A DNA stretch of 64,000 nt from Pseudomonas anguilliseptica. GTDB taxonomy: Bacteria > Pseudomonadota > Gammaproteobacteria > Pseudomonadales > Pseudomonadaceae. The translations under genes and the position numbers were made by a program. This document shows positions 8,854-18,866 of the stretch, one piece after another (position 1 is the stretch's first letter; every line of letters begins with the position of its first letter). Where the stretch lies: contig NZ_FNSC01000001.1 in NCBI RefSeq assembly GCF_900105355.1, forward strand, positions 1,736,001 through 1,800,000. Reading direction: 5' to 3'. The notes beneath the pieces are model-generated. The model had not been told where the DNA came from. It worked only from the letters and a program-made list of their open reading frames with translations, and did no database searches.

Positions 8854-10045
8854 GGATGGTCTGAAAAAGACTTCCTGATTTTGGCAAAATATCCGCACTC
8901 CACCCGCCGAGTTTTCCGATGAAGCAGATGACCTTCGCCGACGCCGAGTATGCCGGCAAGCGCAAGCAGACCCGCAAAGAATTGTTCCTGATCGAGATGG
9001 ATCGGGTAGTGCCATGGAAAGGGTTGATCGCTTTGATCGAGCCGCATTATCCAAAGGGTGAAGGCGGCCGACCGTCCTATCCGCTGATGGCGATGCTGCG
9101 AGTGCATCTGATGCAAAACTGGTTCGGTTACAGCGATCCGGCGATGGAAGAGGCGCTGTACGAGACCACCATCCTACGCCAGTTTGCCGGGCTGACTCTG
9201 GAGCGCATTCCTGACGAAACCACCATCCTCAACTTCCGCCGCTTGCTGGAAAAACACGAACTGGCTGCCGGCATCCTGGCCGTGATCAATGGCTACCTGG
9301 GTGACCGTGGTTTGTCGCTGCGCCAAGGCACCATCGTCGATGCCACGCTGATCAACGCGCCGAGTTCAACCAAGAACAAGAACGGTAAGCGTGACCCTGA
9401 GATGCACTCAACCAAGAAAGGCAATCAGTATTACTTCGGCATGAAGGCGCACATCGGGGTGGATGACGAGTCTGGCTTGGTGCACAGCGTGGTGGGTACT
9501 GCCGCCAACGTGGCGGATGTCACCCAGGTCGATAAGCTGCTGCACGGCGAGGAAAACATGGTGGGGGCCGATGCCGGATATACCGGTGTCGAGAAGCGCC
9601 CCGAGCATGAGGGCCGTCAAGTGATCTGGCAGGTTGCAGCACGGCGTAGCACTTACAAGAAACTCGGTAAGCGCAGCGCGCTGTACAAAGCCAAGCGCAA
9701 AATCGAGAAGGCCAAGGCCCAAGTGCGAGCCAAGGTCGAGCATCCGTTTCGGGTGATCAAGCGTCAGTTCGGTTATGTGAAGACGCGCTTCCGTGGCCTG
9801 GTCAAAAACACGGCGCAACTGGTGACTTTATTCGCGCTGTCAAATCTGTGGATGGCGCGCCGACATTTACTGACGAATGCAGGAGAGGTGCGCCCGTAAT
9901 GCTGGAAATGGCTGCCGCGAGGTGCTCGCGGCGGCTAAAAACACAGAAATGAGCCGGTAATCTGATCGTTTTTGATCGATTTATCACTTTCGAAATCAGC
10001 AGAGGCTGACGTCAGCCAGAAATGCATGGCTACTTCAGAGGATCC
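8854..10045 (+). mobile_element. IS5-family insertion sequence, copy 1 (1192 bp, TSD TTAG)
   Basis: Imperfect terminal repeats (GGATGGTCTGAA on the left; GGATCCTCTGAA read inward on the right) bound one transposase gene. The target duplication TTAG is at 8850-8853 and 10046-10049, fitting the YTAR preference of the IS5 subgroup. After the gene comes a perfect 8-bp hairpin (GCCGCGAG / CTCGCGGC), probably the transposase terminator. It differs from copy 2 (35699-36890) at only two positions that I could see, so both are recent insertions. Confidence 0.96.
8919..9899 (+). CDS. IS5-family transposase
   Basis: A 326-aa DDE transposase with an N-terminal DUF772-like region (YPLMAMLRVHLMQNWFGYSD) and the catalytic core. 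The probable triad is Asp in TIVDATLI, Asp in GADAGYTG and Glu in KVEHPFRVIKRQFGY. It is full length with no frameshift, so it is probably active. It starts 65 bases inside the left end of the element. Confidence 0.95.
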   Translation: MKQMTFADAEYAGKRKQTRKELFLIEMDRVVPWKGLIALIEPHYPKGEGGRPSYPLMAMLRVHLMQNWFGYSDPAMEEALYETTILRQFAGLTLERIPDETTILNFRRLLEKHELAAGILAVINGYLGDRGLSLRQGTIVDATLINAPSSTKNKNGKRDPEMHSTKKGNQYYFGMKAHIGVDDESGLVHSVVGTAANVADVTQVDKLLHGEENMVGADAGYTGVEKRPEHEGRQVIWQVAARRSTYKKLGKRSALYKAKRKIEKAKAQVRAKVEHPFRVIKRQFGYVKTRFRGLVKNTAQLVTLFALSNLWMARRHLLTNAGEVRP

Positions 10046-10450
10046 TTAGGCAGCATCACCCCGCCGGAGCCCAGGCGAATCTTCGACGTGCCGGCGGCCA
10101 GATAACCGAGCAACACGGCGGTGGCCGAGCTGGCGATGCCATCCATATTGTGGTGCTCGGCCACCCAGAAACGCTCGAAGCCCAGGCGCTCGACATGCTG
10201 CGCCAGCGCCAGTGAGTTGTGCAGGGCCTGGGCGGCGTTGCCGTCATCGCGAATCGGGGCGAGATCCAGGGTGGAGAATTTACTCTGTGCGAGTGCGCTC
10301 ATCGGGCTGCCTGTGGGTTATCCGTATGTTCAGGCGCAACAAGGCGCCAATACCTGAGTTAGATAGTGGGGTTTGTTCTACGGATTCCAAGGGGTAGGTG
10401 CTTCTGTGGCGATAACCGGGCCGTGCGCAGGCGACGGCCCGTGGTGTGGG

Positions 10451-10666
10451 TCAGCTACTGCTCAGGCGGAAACCGATTTTCAGGGTGACCTGATAGTGGC
10501 CGACCTTGCCATCAACGATATGCCCGCGGGTTTCTACCACCTCGAACCAGTCCATATTGCGTACCGACTTGGCGCATTCGGTCAGGGCACTTTCGATGGC
10601 GTCCTCGATACTGACTTTCGAGGAACCGACGATTTCGATTTTCTTGTAGGTGTGATGATCAGACAT
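10451..10666 (-). CDS. Dodecin
   Basis: A 71-aa protein with the dodecin fold signature: YKKIEIVGSSKVSIEDAIESA, then a Trp (NMDWFEVVETRG) in the flavin-stacking position, and HYQVTLKIGFRL at the end. Dodecins assemble into hollow dodecamers that bind flavins or coenzyme A and buffer free flavin. GGAG lies shortly upstream of the ATG. It is a single gene. The 148 bases between it and the interrupted oxidoreductase hold no other feature that I can identify. Confidence 0.92.
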   Translation of the reverse strand: MSDHHTYKKIEIVGSSKVSIEDAIESALTECAKSVRNMDWFEVVETRGHIVDGKVGHYQVTLKIGFRLSSS

Positions 10667-10731
10667 GGGCGTTCTCCACAGGTTGATGATTCAACGCTAG
10701 TTGAGTCGCCAAGGTTCTGCCTGCGGTCGCT

Positions 10732-11619
10732 TCAACCTTGCAGTTCGTGACGTAACCACTCGGCCAGTAGTTGCGCACGTTTATCCAGGCGCCGCGCTGG
10801 CACCCACAGGGCCAGGCGTGCCGAGGTTTCGACAAAACCCCAGGGCGCGACCAGGCGACCGCCGGCCAGGTCGTCGGCCACCAGTTGCTGCGGCGCGATG
10901 GCGACGCCCAGGCCGGCGGCCGCGGCTTCCAGCAGGTAATACAGATGCTCGAAACCCTGGCCGAGCTTTAGCGCGCCGGCATCCAAGGCATTGCTGGCGG
11001 CCCAGCTGGGCCAGGCTTGCGGGCGTGAGTTGGTATGCAGCAGCGGCTCGCCCAGCAGCGCCGCAGCGGGTGCCTGATGCAATGCGGCGAAGTGTGCATA
11101 ACGCGGGCTAAGCACCGGGCCGATACGCTCCACAGTCAATTCATAGACCTGCATATCCGCTGGCCACGGCGGTTCGGCGAACCACAGGGTGGCATCTACC
11201 CCGCTGCGCCGTGGGTCCAGGTCGCCTTCGCTGGCGGACAGTTGCAGGCGCAGTTCCGGCAGCTCGCGGTTAAGCCGGTCCAGACGCGGGATAAACCAGC
11301 GCGCCAGCAGACTGCCCGGGCAGGCCAGCACAAACGGCGCATCGGCCTGACCCTGCTGCAGCTCGGCACAGGTGCTGCGCAGGCGGTTGAACAGTTCGGC
11401 GCTGACATCGCGCAGGCGAATGCCGAAATCTGTGAGTTTAAGGCCACGACCTTCCTTGCTGAACAAGGCCACACCCAGGTGTTCCTCCAGGGCCCGAACT
11501 TGTCGACTGACCGCACCATGGGTGACATGCAGTTCATTGGCGGCCTGGCTGATACTGTTCAGCCGCGCGGCCGCTTCGAAGGCGCGCAATGCGTTAAGCG
11601 GTGGAAGGTCTTGGCTCAT
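10732..11619 (-). CDS. trpI: LysR-type transcriptional activator TrpI
   Basis: A 295-aa LysR regulator. It has a helix-turn-helix at residues 20-45 ([20 protein letters not shown]) and a substrate-binding domain from about residue 90. The GcvA/TrpI-like N-terminus is [15 protein letters not shown]. It is divergent from trpBA, the arrangement known in Pseudomonas, where TrpI with indole-3-glycerol phosphate activates trpBA and represses itself. The function is therefore assigned with confidence from family plus context. Confidence 0.95.
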   Translation of the reverse strand: MSQDLPPLNALRAFEAAARLNSISQAANELHVTHGAVSRQVRALEEHLGVALFSKEGRGLKLTDFGIRLRDVSAELFNRLRSTCAELQQGQADAPFVLACPGSLLARWFIPRLDRLNRELPELRLQLSASEGDLDPRRSGVDATLWFAEPPWPADMQVYELTVERIGPVLSPRYAHFAALHQAPAAALLGEPLLHTNSRPQAWPSWAASNALDAGALKLGQGFEHLYYLLEAAAAGLGVAIAPQQLVADDLAGGRLVAPWGFVETSARLALWVPARRLDKRAQLLAEWLRHELQG

Positions 11620-11754
11620 ATGTGAGTTTTCCTGACAGGTTGCAGCGATCTTATCGCTTTTGCCGCGCGCACCACAGTTTTATCCTGTGCCCATTGCCGT
11701 AGACGCGGGCATCACTGCCCGCCAAACGCGCCCGAATTTTCTGAGGAGAACGCC
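11620..11754. promoter_or_regulatory. trpI-trpB divergent control region
   Basis: 135 bases separate the two start codons and must hold both promoters and the TrpI operators. GAGGAG precedes the trpB ATG by 8 bases. I did not resolve the individual operator sites. Confidence 0.7.
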
Positions 11755-12968
<1,214 letters not shown>

Positions 12969-12969
<1 letters not shown>

Positions 12970-13778
12970 TGAGCCGCCTGCAAACCCGCTTTGCCGAGCT
13001 GAAAGAGCAGAACCGCGCCGCTCTGGTGACCTTCGTCACCGCCGGCGACCCGAATTACGACGCCTCCCTGGCGATTCTCAAGGGCCTGCCCAAAGCCGGT
13101 GCCGATGTGATCGAGCTGGGCATGCCCTTCACCGACCCGATGGCCGATGGCCCGGCGATCCAGCTGGCGAACATCCGCGCGCTGGAAGGCGGTCAGGACC
13201 TGGCGAAAACCTTGCAGATGGTCCGCGCGTTCCGCGAAGGCGAGCAGATGACGCCGCTGGTGCTGATGGGCTACTTCAACCCGATCCACAAGTACGGCGT
13301 TGAGCGGTTTATCGCCGAAGCCAAGGAAGCCGGTGTCGATGGTCTGATCGTCGTCGACCTGCCGCCCGAGCATAACGCTGATCTGTGTGATCCCGCCCAG
13401 GCGGCGGGTCTGGACTTTATCCGCCTGACCACGCCGACCACCGACGACAAGCGTCTGCCCAAGGTGCTCAATGGCAGCTCCGGTTTCGTCTACTACGTCT
13501 CGGTCGCCGGTGTGACCGGTGCCGGCTCGGCCACCCTGAATCATGTCGAGCAGGCCGTTACCCGCCTGCGTCGTCATACCGATCTGCCGCTGTGCATCGG
13601 CTTCGGCATCCGCACCCCGGAGCATGCGGCGACCATCGCCCGTCTGGCTGAGGGCGTGGTGGTTGGTTCGGCGCTGATTGATCAGATCGCCAATGCCAGC
13701 AGCCACGAGCAGGCGGTGGATGGCGTGCTGAGTCTGTGCAGCCAACTGGCTGAAGGCGTACGCAGCGCGCGGGCCTGA
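12969..13778 (+). CDS. trpA: Tryptophan synthase alpha subunit
   Basis: Cleaves indole-3-glycerol phosphate to indole and glyceraldehyde 3-phosphate. A 269-aa TIM barrel with catalytic Glu49 (VIELGMPF) and Asp60 (PMAD), matching the E. coli numbering, and the phosphate-binding segment [10 protein letters not shown]. It is coupled to trpB by the 1-base TGATG overlap. Confidence 0.98.
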
Positions 13779-13854
13779 GCGTCAGGCAACGCCACGGCGT
13801 TTCCAGATGAACGACATGGCATGAATTCGCCAGTCGACCTAGCCTGAGCAGTGA

Positions 13855-13885
13855 CAACCTGCGGTAGTTCTACCGTGGGTTGTTC
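13855..13885 (+). terminator. Probable trpBA terminator hairpin
   Basis: An imperfect stem pairs ACAACC...GCGGTA with TACCGT...GGTTGT around a GTTC loop, about 75 bases after trpA. It is followed by a weak T-rich stretch. Coordinates are approximate by a base or two. Confidence 0.5.
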
Positions 13886-13909
13886 TGCATTAACGCTAGG
13901 AGTAGTGCC

Positions 13910-14210
13910 ATGGCAAACCTAGACTTCATCGAACCTTCCTTGCCAAGCCCTGCCGTAGACACACCGCCGGCGCAGGCCTCGCCCCGCCCAAGAACGCCAC
14001 TTCTCAATCGATCCCCGCGACAAGGCCAAGAGCGAACGCCGGCAGAGTGGTGAGCGCCGAGAAAGCATTCGTTTTGGAGAGGATCGACGCAGTCATCAGG
14101 ATCGTCGCCCGCAAAACCCGGACTGGACCCAGGTCCTCGATATCTGGCGAGCGTTTGCAGCAGCTGTTCACATCTACCTCGGGCTCGCCCCCAACGTTTG
14201 GACCGTCTGA
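13910..14210 (+). pseudogene. Small basic protein gene, frameshifted, coupled to the cyclase gene
   Basis: The ATG at 13910, with AGGAG upstream, opens a frame (MANLDFIEPSLPSP...) that ends after 48 codons. A second frame, open from about 13963, has strong protein-like composition: RHFSIDPRDKAKSERRQSG, then an Arg-rich segment, then NPDWTQVLDIWRAF. Its stop codon TGA at 14208-14210 overlaps the ATG of the MASE1-GGDEF gene. The likely history is a single-base indel around 13963-13990 in a gene of about 100 codons. Sequencing error or true frameshifting cannot be excluded. I do not recognise the family; similar short RR-rich proteins occur in pseudomonads. Confidence 0.55.
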
Positions 14211-15655
14211 TGAAAGCCGTTGATCAGAGCATAAACGCGCCGCTGCCCAGCCCCGATCCCAGCCCGACCTTGCTGCGTGTGTTGGCTAGCGCGTTGTTGG
14301 TGGCCGGGGTGGTGTTCATCGCCAGCCTGTTTGGAATTCTGACCCGGCCGCTGGGCTTTCTCGCCGCCTTCTGGCCCGCCAATGCGATCCTGCTTGGCCT
14401 GTTTGTGCGCTTTCCACGGCTGGCTTCGCGCTGGGGCTGGCTGGCCGCCATTGGTGGTTATATGGCGGCAGACCTGCTGACCGGCGGCAAACTGCCACTG
14501 ACCCTGTGGCTGACTGCCGCCAACCTGGTGGGGGTGGCGACCGGCTTTTGGTTGTTTCGCCGGCTTGAGCCTGCTGACCGTATGCTACGACGGCCGCAAT
14601 CTGTGCTCTACCTGTTCGGTATCTGCCTGCTCGCCGCGGTGCCCACGGCGTTGGTCGGTGCCGGTATCGCACCGGTGGCATTTGGCCAAAGCCTGCTGAC
14701 CGGGCTGGAATTCTGGTTCACCACCGAGCTGGTCAACAGCCTGGTCGTGTTGCCGGTGATTCTCACCGCGCCGGTCTGGTCGTTGAAGGCCATGCGCATT
14801 GGTCGTCCCGTGCGGCGTTGGCGGGCCGATCTGCTGCATCTGACACCGCTGCTCGCGCTGATCCTGTCAATCGTGGCGGGCCTGCTTGTGCGCGGCCCGG
14901 GGGCGATTGCCTTCCCGATTCCGGCGTTGCTCTGGTGTGCGCTGACGTACAGCCTGTTCGGTACCGTGCTGCTGACTCTGGCCGTCAGTATATGCATCCT
15001 GATTGCCGTCTCGACCGGTGTGCTGCACGCCCCGCCCAGTTCGGAGTTTATCTACTCCACCCTGTCGGTACGCCTCGGTGTGATCTTCCTGGCGCTCGGC
15101 CCCCTTACGGTGGCCAGTATCAATGCCGCGCGCAACGAATTGCTGCGTACCCTTGACTATGCCGCCAACCATGATTCGCTGACAGGCACTTTGTTGCGTC
15201 GGGCCTTTATCGAGCGCAGCGAGGCCTGCATTGCGCAGCAGCGCGAGCGTTCAGCGAGTGTCGCGGTGCTGATGCTGGATATTGACCATTTCAAGCGGAT
15301 CAATGATCAGTACGGGCATGCATCGGGGGATACGGCGCTGATTGAGTTTGTCGCCGCCATCACCCCGGCGCTGCGTGCCGAGGATCTGCTGGGGCGGCTG
15401 GGCGGTGAGGAGTTTGCCGTGCTGATGCCGGATGTCAGCCTCGACGCCGCGCTGCGGGTTGCCGAGCGGCTGCGCAGTCAGGTGCAGGCGCACCCGGTAG
15501 CGCTGGACAGTGGCGAGACGATCAACCTGACGGTCAGTATCGGTTTGAACTGGCAGGCCGATGCCGGCACAGAGCTGAGGGCGATGTTGCTGAGCGCCGA
15601 TCAAGCGCTCTACCAGGCCAAAGCTGCCGGGCGCAACCAGACCGTAAGCCTTTAA
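14210..15655 (+). CDS. Membrane diguanylate cyclase, MASE1-GGDEF
   Basis: A 481-aa protein. Residues 1 to about 305 form a MASE1-type sensor with about eight hydrophobic helices. The C-terminal GGDEF domain has the DxLT start (HDSLTGTLLRRAF) and the active-site motif GGEEF at residues 398-402, so it should make cyclic di-GMP from GTP. No RxxD inhibitory site is visible five residues before GGEEF. I chose ATG 14210, which overlaps the preceding stop codon, over a TTG 12 bases upstream. The sensed signal is unknown. Confidence 0.9.
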   Translation: MKAVDQSINAPLPSPDPSPTLLRVLASALLVAGVVFIASLFGILTRPLGFLAAFWPANAILLGLFVRFPRLASRWGWLAAIGGYMAADLLTGGKLPLTLWLTAANLVGVATGFWLFRRLEPADRMLRRPQSVLYLFGICLLAAVPTALVGAGIAPVAFGQSLLTGLEFWFTTELVNSLVVLPVILTAPVWSLKAMRIGRPVRRWRADLLHLTPLLALILSIVAGLLVRGPGAIAFPIPALLWCALTYSLFGTVLLTLAVSICILIAVSTGVLHAPPSSEFIYSTLSVRLGVIFLALGPLTVASINAARNELLRTLDYAANHDSLTGTLLRRAFIERSEACIAQQRERSASVAVLMLDIDHFKRINDQYGHASGDTALIEFVAAITPALRAEDLLGRLGGEEFAVLMPDVSLDAALRVAERLRSQVQAHPVALDSGETINLTVSIGLNWQADAGTELRAMLLSADQALYQAKAAGRNQTVSL

Positions 15656-15743
15656 CCCGCGTTGGCAAAACCGTTGCCGCAGTGCTTGCGGCAGGGGTGT
15701 CGGCTGGCGTCCAATAGCCCACCCCTTGCTCTAGAGTCTCGCC

Positions 15744-16376
15744 ATGTCACGTTCACCTGTAGCTCGCAAACCCCGCGCCAGTAGTCAGAGCCGCATCGCC
15801 GGTATTCTGGTCGCTGCCCGTGAGTTGCTGGCCGAGCAGGGCGTAGCTGGCCTGTCGATCTACAGCGTGGCCGAGCGCGCGCAGATTCCGCCGTCTTCGG
15901 TCTATCACTTCTTTGCCAGTGTGCCGGCCTTGCTGGAAGGGCTGACGGCGGATATCCACGGCGCGTTTCGCGCCTGCCTGCAGGAACCTATCGAGCATGC
16001 GCAGCTGCGTGACTGGCGTGATCTGTCGCGTTTAGTGGAGCAGCGCATGCTGGCGATCTATGCCGCCGATGCCGCTGCGCGCCAGTTGATTCTGGCGCAG
16101 CACGGCCTTGCGGAGGTGACTCAGGCAGATCGGCAGCACGACATCGAGCTTGGGCAGTTGATGCAGCAGTTGTTCGACCACCACTTCCCGTTGCCGCAGC
16201 TGCCGGAGGATGTCGATGTATTCGCCCTGGCCATGGAGTTGGGCGACCGCGTCTATGCGCGCTCGGTGCAGTTGCACGGCGAAATCACCCCGCGTATGGC
16301 TGAGGAAGGTATGCGGGTGTTCGATGCCTATCTGAGTTTGTACCTGCCGCCCCATCTGCCAAAACGCAACCTGTAG
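15744..16376 (+). CDS. TetR-family transcriptional regulator
   Basis: A 210-aa protein with an N-terminal TetR helix-turn-helix (about residues 15-65). The pattern is AARELLAEQGVAGLSIYSVAERA followed by SSVYHFF, which contains the recognition helix. The ligand-binding C-terminal half has no close resemblance that I can name. The stop codon TAG lies inside the following REP hairpin. Targets are unknown; neighbours give no clue because the next gene (argA) is convergent. Confidence 0.88.
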   Translation: MSRSPVARKPRASSQSRIAGILVAARELLAEQGVAGLSIYSVAERAQIPPSSVYHFFASVPALLEGLTADIHGAFRACLQEPIEHAQLRDWRDLSRLVEQRMLAIYAADAAARQLILAQHGLAEVTQADRQHDIELGQLMQQLFDHHFPLPQLPEDVDVFALAMELGDRVYARSVQLHGEITPRMAEEGMRVFDAYLSLYLPPHLPKRNL

Positions 16377-16433
16377 GAGCGGCCTTGGCCGCGATGGCGG
16401 ACACCGCTGATCGCGGGCAAGCCCGCTCCTACA
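16372..16433. repeat. REP-type inverted repeat pair
   Basis: TGTAGGAGCGG at 16372-16382 is mirrored by CCCGCTCCTACA at 16422-16433, with inner arms GGCCTTGGCCGCGA and TCGCGGGCAAGCC. This is the classic Pseudomonas extragenic palindrome pair, placed between the convergent TetR and argA genes. It provides the TetR gene's stop codon. Confidence 0.85.
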
Positions 16434-16443
16434 ACCGCTGGAT

Positions 16444-17742
16444 TCACAGCGCCTTTTCAAACACCTGCGAGTTGCGCTGGTAGTTGTACAGCGAGGCGCG
16501 CGCAGCCGGCAGGCGGTCGACGCTGCTGGGCATAAAGCCGCGTTCGCGGAACCAGTGGGCCGTGCGCGTGGTGAGTACGAACAGGGTCTTCAGGCCCTGG
16601 GCGCGGGCGCGCTCCTCGATGCGTTCGAGCAGCTCATCACCGCGTCCGCCGTGGCGGTAGGCCGGATTCACCGCCAGGCACGCCAGCTCGCCGAAATCCG
16701 AGTCGGCAATTTGGTACAGCGCGGCGCAGGCGATGATCAGCCCTTCGCGTTCGACAATGCTGAACTGTTCGATCTCGCGCTCCAGCACCTCGCGTGAGCG
16801 GCGCACCAGAATGCCCTGGTCTTCCAGTGGGGTGATCAGCTCCATCAGCCCGCCAACATCCTCGATGGTTGCTTCGCGCAGCGATTCGAACTGCTCCTGC
16901 GCCACCAGGGTGCCGTTGCCGGTGCGGGTGAACAGCTCGCTGAGCAGTGCGCCATCTTCGGCATAACTGACGATATGGCTGCGCCGCACTCCGGCTTTGC
17001 AGGCTTCGGCGGCGGCGTCGAGCAGTTCGGCCTGGTAGCTGCTGCCCAGGCGTTGCAGGTGTGCGGGTACCTGCTGCGGGCGCAGTTCGCGTACCAGCTT
17101 GCCGGCTTCGTCGAGCAGGCCGCATTCGGCGCCGAACAGCAGCAGCTTGTCGGCATCCAGGTCGATGGCGGCACGGGTGGCGACGTCTTCGCAGGCCAGG
17201 TTGAAGATCTCCCCGGTGGGCGAATAACCGAGCGGTGACAGCAGGACGATGCTGCGCTCATCCAGCTGGCGGTTGATGCCCTTGCGGTCGATGCGCCGTA
17301 CTTCGCCGGTGTGGTGATAGTCGACGCCATCGACCACGCCGATCGGCCGCGCGGTGACGAAGTTGCCGCTGGTGATGCGCAGGCGCGAGCCCTGCATCGG
17401 CGAGCGCGCCATATCCATCGACAGGCGTGCCTCGATGGCGATGCGCAGCTGGCCGACGGCGTCGATCACGCATTCCAGGGTCGGGCTGTCGGTGATCCGC
17501 AGGTCACGGTGAAAGCGTGGAGTCAGGCCGTTACTGGCCAGACGTGCCTCAATCTGCGGGCGTGAGCCATGCACCAGCACTAGGCGCACGCCGAGGCTGT
17601 GCAGCAGCACCAGATCGTGGACGATATTGCCGAAATTCGGGTGGGCAACGCCCTCGCCCGGCAGCATCACCACAAAGGTGCAGTCGCGGTGGGCATTGAT
17701 ATAGGGCGAAGCGTGGCGGAGCCAGTTGACGTGGTCGTGCAT
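16444..17742 (-). CDS. argA: N-acetylglutamate synthase
   Basis: Catalyses the first step of arginine synthesis, acetyl-CoA plus glutamate. It is a 432-aa two-domain enzyme. Residues about 1-285 form an amino-acid-kinase-like regulatory domain (FVVMLPGEGVAH near the start, which binds arginine for feedback inhibition). Residues about 290-432 form a GNAT acetyltransferase domain (ACLAVNPAYRHGGRGDELL is the acetyl-CoA loop). It is intact. The adjacent upstream gene argE is broken. Confidence 0.97.
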   Translation of the reverse strand: MHDHVNWLRHASPYINAHRDCTFVVMLPGEGVAHPNFGNIVHDLVLLHSLGVRLVLVHGSRPQIEARLASNGLTPRFHRDLRITDSPTLECVIDAVGQLRIAIEARLSMDMARSPMQGSRLRITSGNFVTARPIGVVDGVDYHHTGEVRRIDRKGINRQLDERSIVLLSPLGYSPTGEIFNLACEDVATRAAIDLDADKLLLFGAECGLLDEAGKLVRELRPQQVPAHLQRLGSSYQAELLDAAAEACKAGVRRSHIVSYAEDGALLSELFTRTGNGTLVAQEQFESLREATIEDVGGLMELITPLEDQGILVRRSREVLEREIEQFSIVEREGLIIACAALYQIADSDFGELACLAVNPAYRHGGRGDELLERIEERARAQGLKTLFVLTTRTAHWFRERGFMPSSVDRLPAARASLYNYQRNSQVFEKAL

Positions 17743-17845
17743 TGCTTGAAGAACCTGTGTCGAATACGGAACGCATGGGAGGGGCGCAGAGTCGCGCCAG
17801 GCGGCAGCCGAGAGCAGCGGTTTTATCGTCGCAGTTGGGGCAGCT

Positions 17846-18866
17846 TCACGCGTTCTCTCCTCCGGATGACTCAGGTTGTTTGGCTTGCAGGCAGTAATGT
17901 TCGATCAGCTGTTGCAGCAGACGCACAGTAGGCTGCAAACGTGACATTTCCAGGTACTCGCCGGGCTGGTGGGCGCAGTCGATATCGCCGGGGCCGAGTA
18001 CCAGGGTTTCGCAGCCAAGCCGCTGAAGATAAGGCGCTTCGGTGGCAAATGCCACCGCTGTGGCGCTATGCCCGGTCAGGCGCTCGGCAATGCGCACCAG
18101 TTCACTGGCTGCGTCTTGCTCGAAGGGCGGCACACTGGGGAACAGTGGGGCGAAGTCGATCTTCACCTGATGCTGCTGAGCTAACGGTTGCAGCTTCTGG
18201 CGAATAGCCGCGCGCAGGGCTTCCGGCTGCATGCCCGGCAGCGGGCGCAGGTCGAACTCCAGTGAGCACTGTCCGCAGATGCGGTTGGGGTTGTCGCCGC
18301 CGTGGATGCAGCCGAAGTTCAGCGTCGGCGTGGGCACGCTGAATTGTGGGTTGTTGTATTCGCGCTGCCATTGCGCACGCAGGCCACGCAGCTCCAGCAT
18401 CACGTCTTGCATGGCTTCCAGGGCGCTGTGGCCGAGGCTTGGGTCGGAAGAATGGCCGCTCTGCCCGAGAATATCGATGCGCTCCATCATGATGCCCTTG
18501 TGCAGGCGAATGGGCTTGAGGCCGGTCGGCTCGCCGATCACCGCGGCGCGGCCTAGCGGCCGTCCGGCCTCCGCCAGGGCGCGGGCACCGGACATCGAGC
18601 TTTCTTCATCGCAGGTGGCGAGAATCAGCAGCGGCTGCTGGAAACGTTGCGTCAGCAAGGGTTGCACGGCTTCGATGATCAGGGCGAAGAAACCCTTCAT
18701 ATCGCAGCTGCCGAGGCCCACCCAGCGGCCGTCGACTTCGGTGAGCTTGAGCGGGTCGGTCTGCCACAGCGCGGCGTCGAACGGCACGGTGTCGCTGTGG
18801 CCGGCCAGTACCAGGCCGCCAGGGCCACTGCCATCGCCTGCGCAGATAAAACCGTGCAGCGGGTGT
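17846..18866 (-). pseudogene. argE: Acetylornithine deacetylase, N-terminus deleted
   Basis: From about base 18840 downward the frame encodes a complete ArgE C-terminal 85 percent: GSGPGGLVLAGHSDTVP with the first metal His, then GLGSCDMKGFF, then CDEESS with the catalytic Glu. The first 60 or so residues of the family are absent. The homologous sequence begins directly after the TAA of pit, with no spacer, no ribosome-binding site and no start codon. The only upstream in-frame start is a GTG at 18919 inside pit. A deletion has joined pit to the interior of argE. The M20 peptidase is probably not made. Loss may be tolerated because pseudomonads recycle the acetyl group through ArgJ. Confidence 0.85.

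Larger units (their letters stand above)
8108..10302 (-). pseudogene. LLM-class flavin-dependent oxidoreductase, split by IS5 element
   Basis: The N-terminal part (10302 to 10046) encodes 85 residues ending GSGGVMLP. The C-terminal part (8853 to 8108) resumes with NHAPLVIAEQFGTLATL and runs to the natural stop. Removing the insertion and one copy of the TTAG duplication restores one uninterrupted frame of about 333 codons, the usual length of luciferase-like monooxygenases. An alternative frame reads through the IS end from about 8977 into the C-terminal part but lacks the flavin-binding start of the barrel. The break is recent, because no other damage is visible in either half. Substrate unknown. 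Confidence 0.93.
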
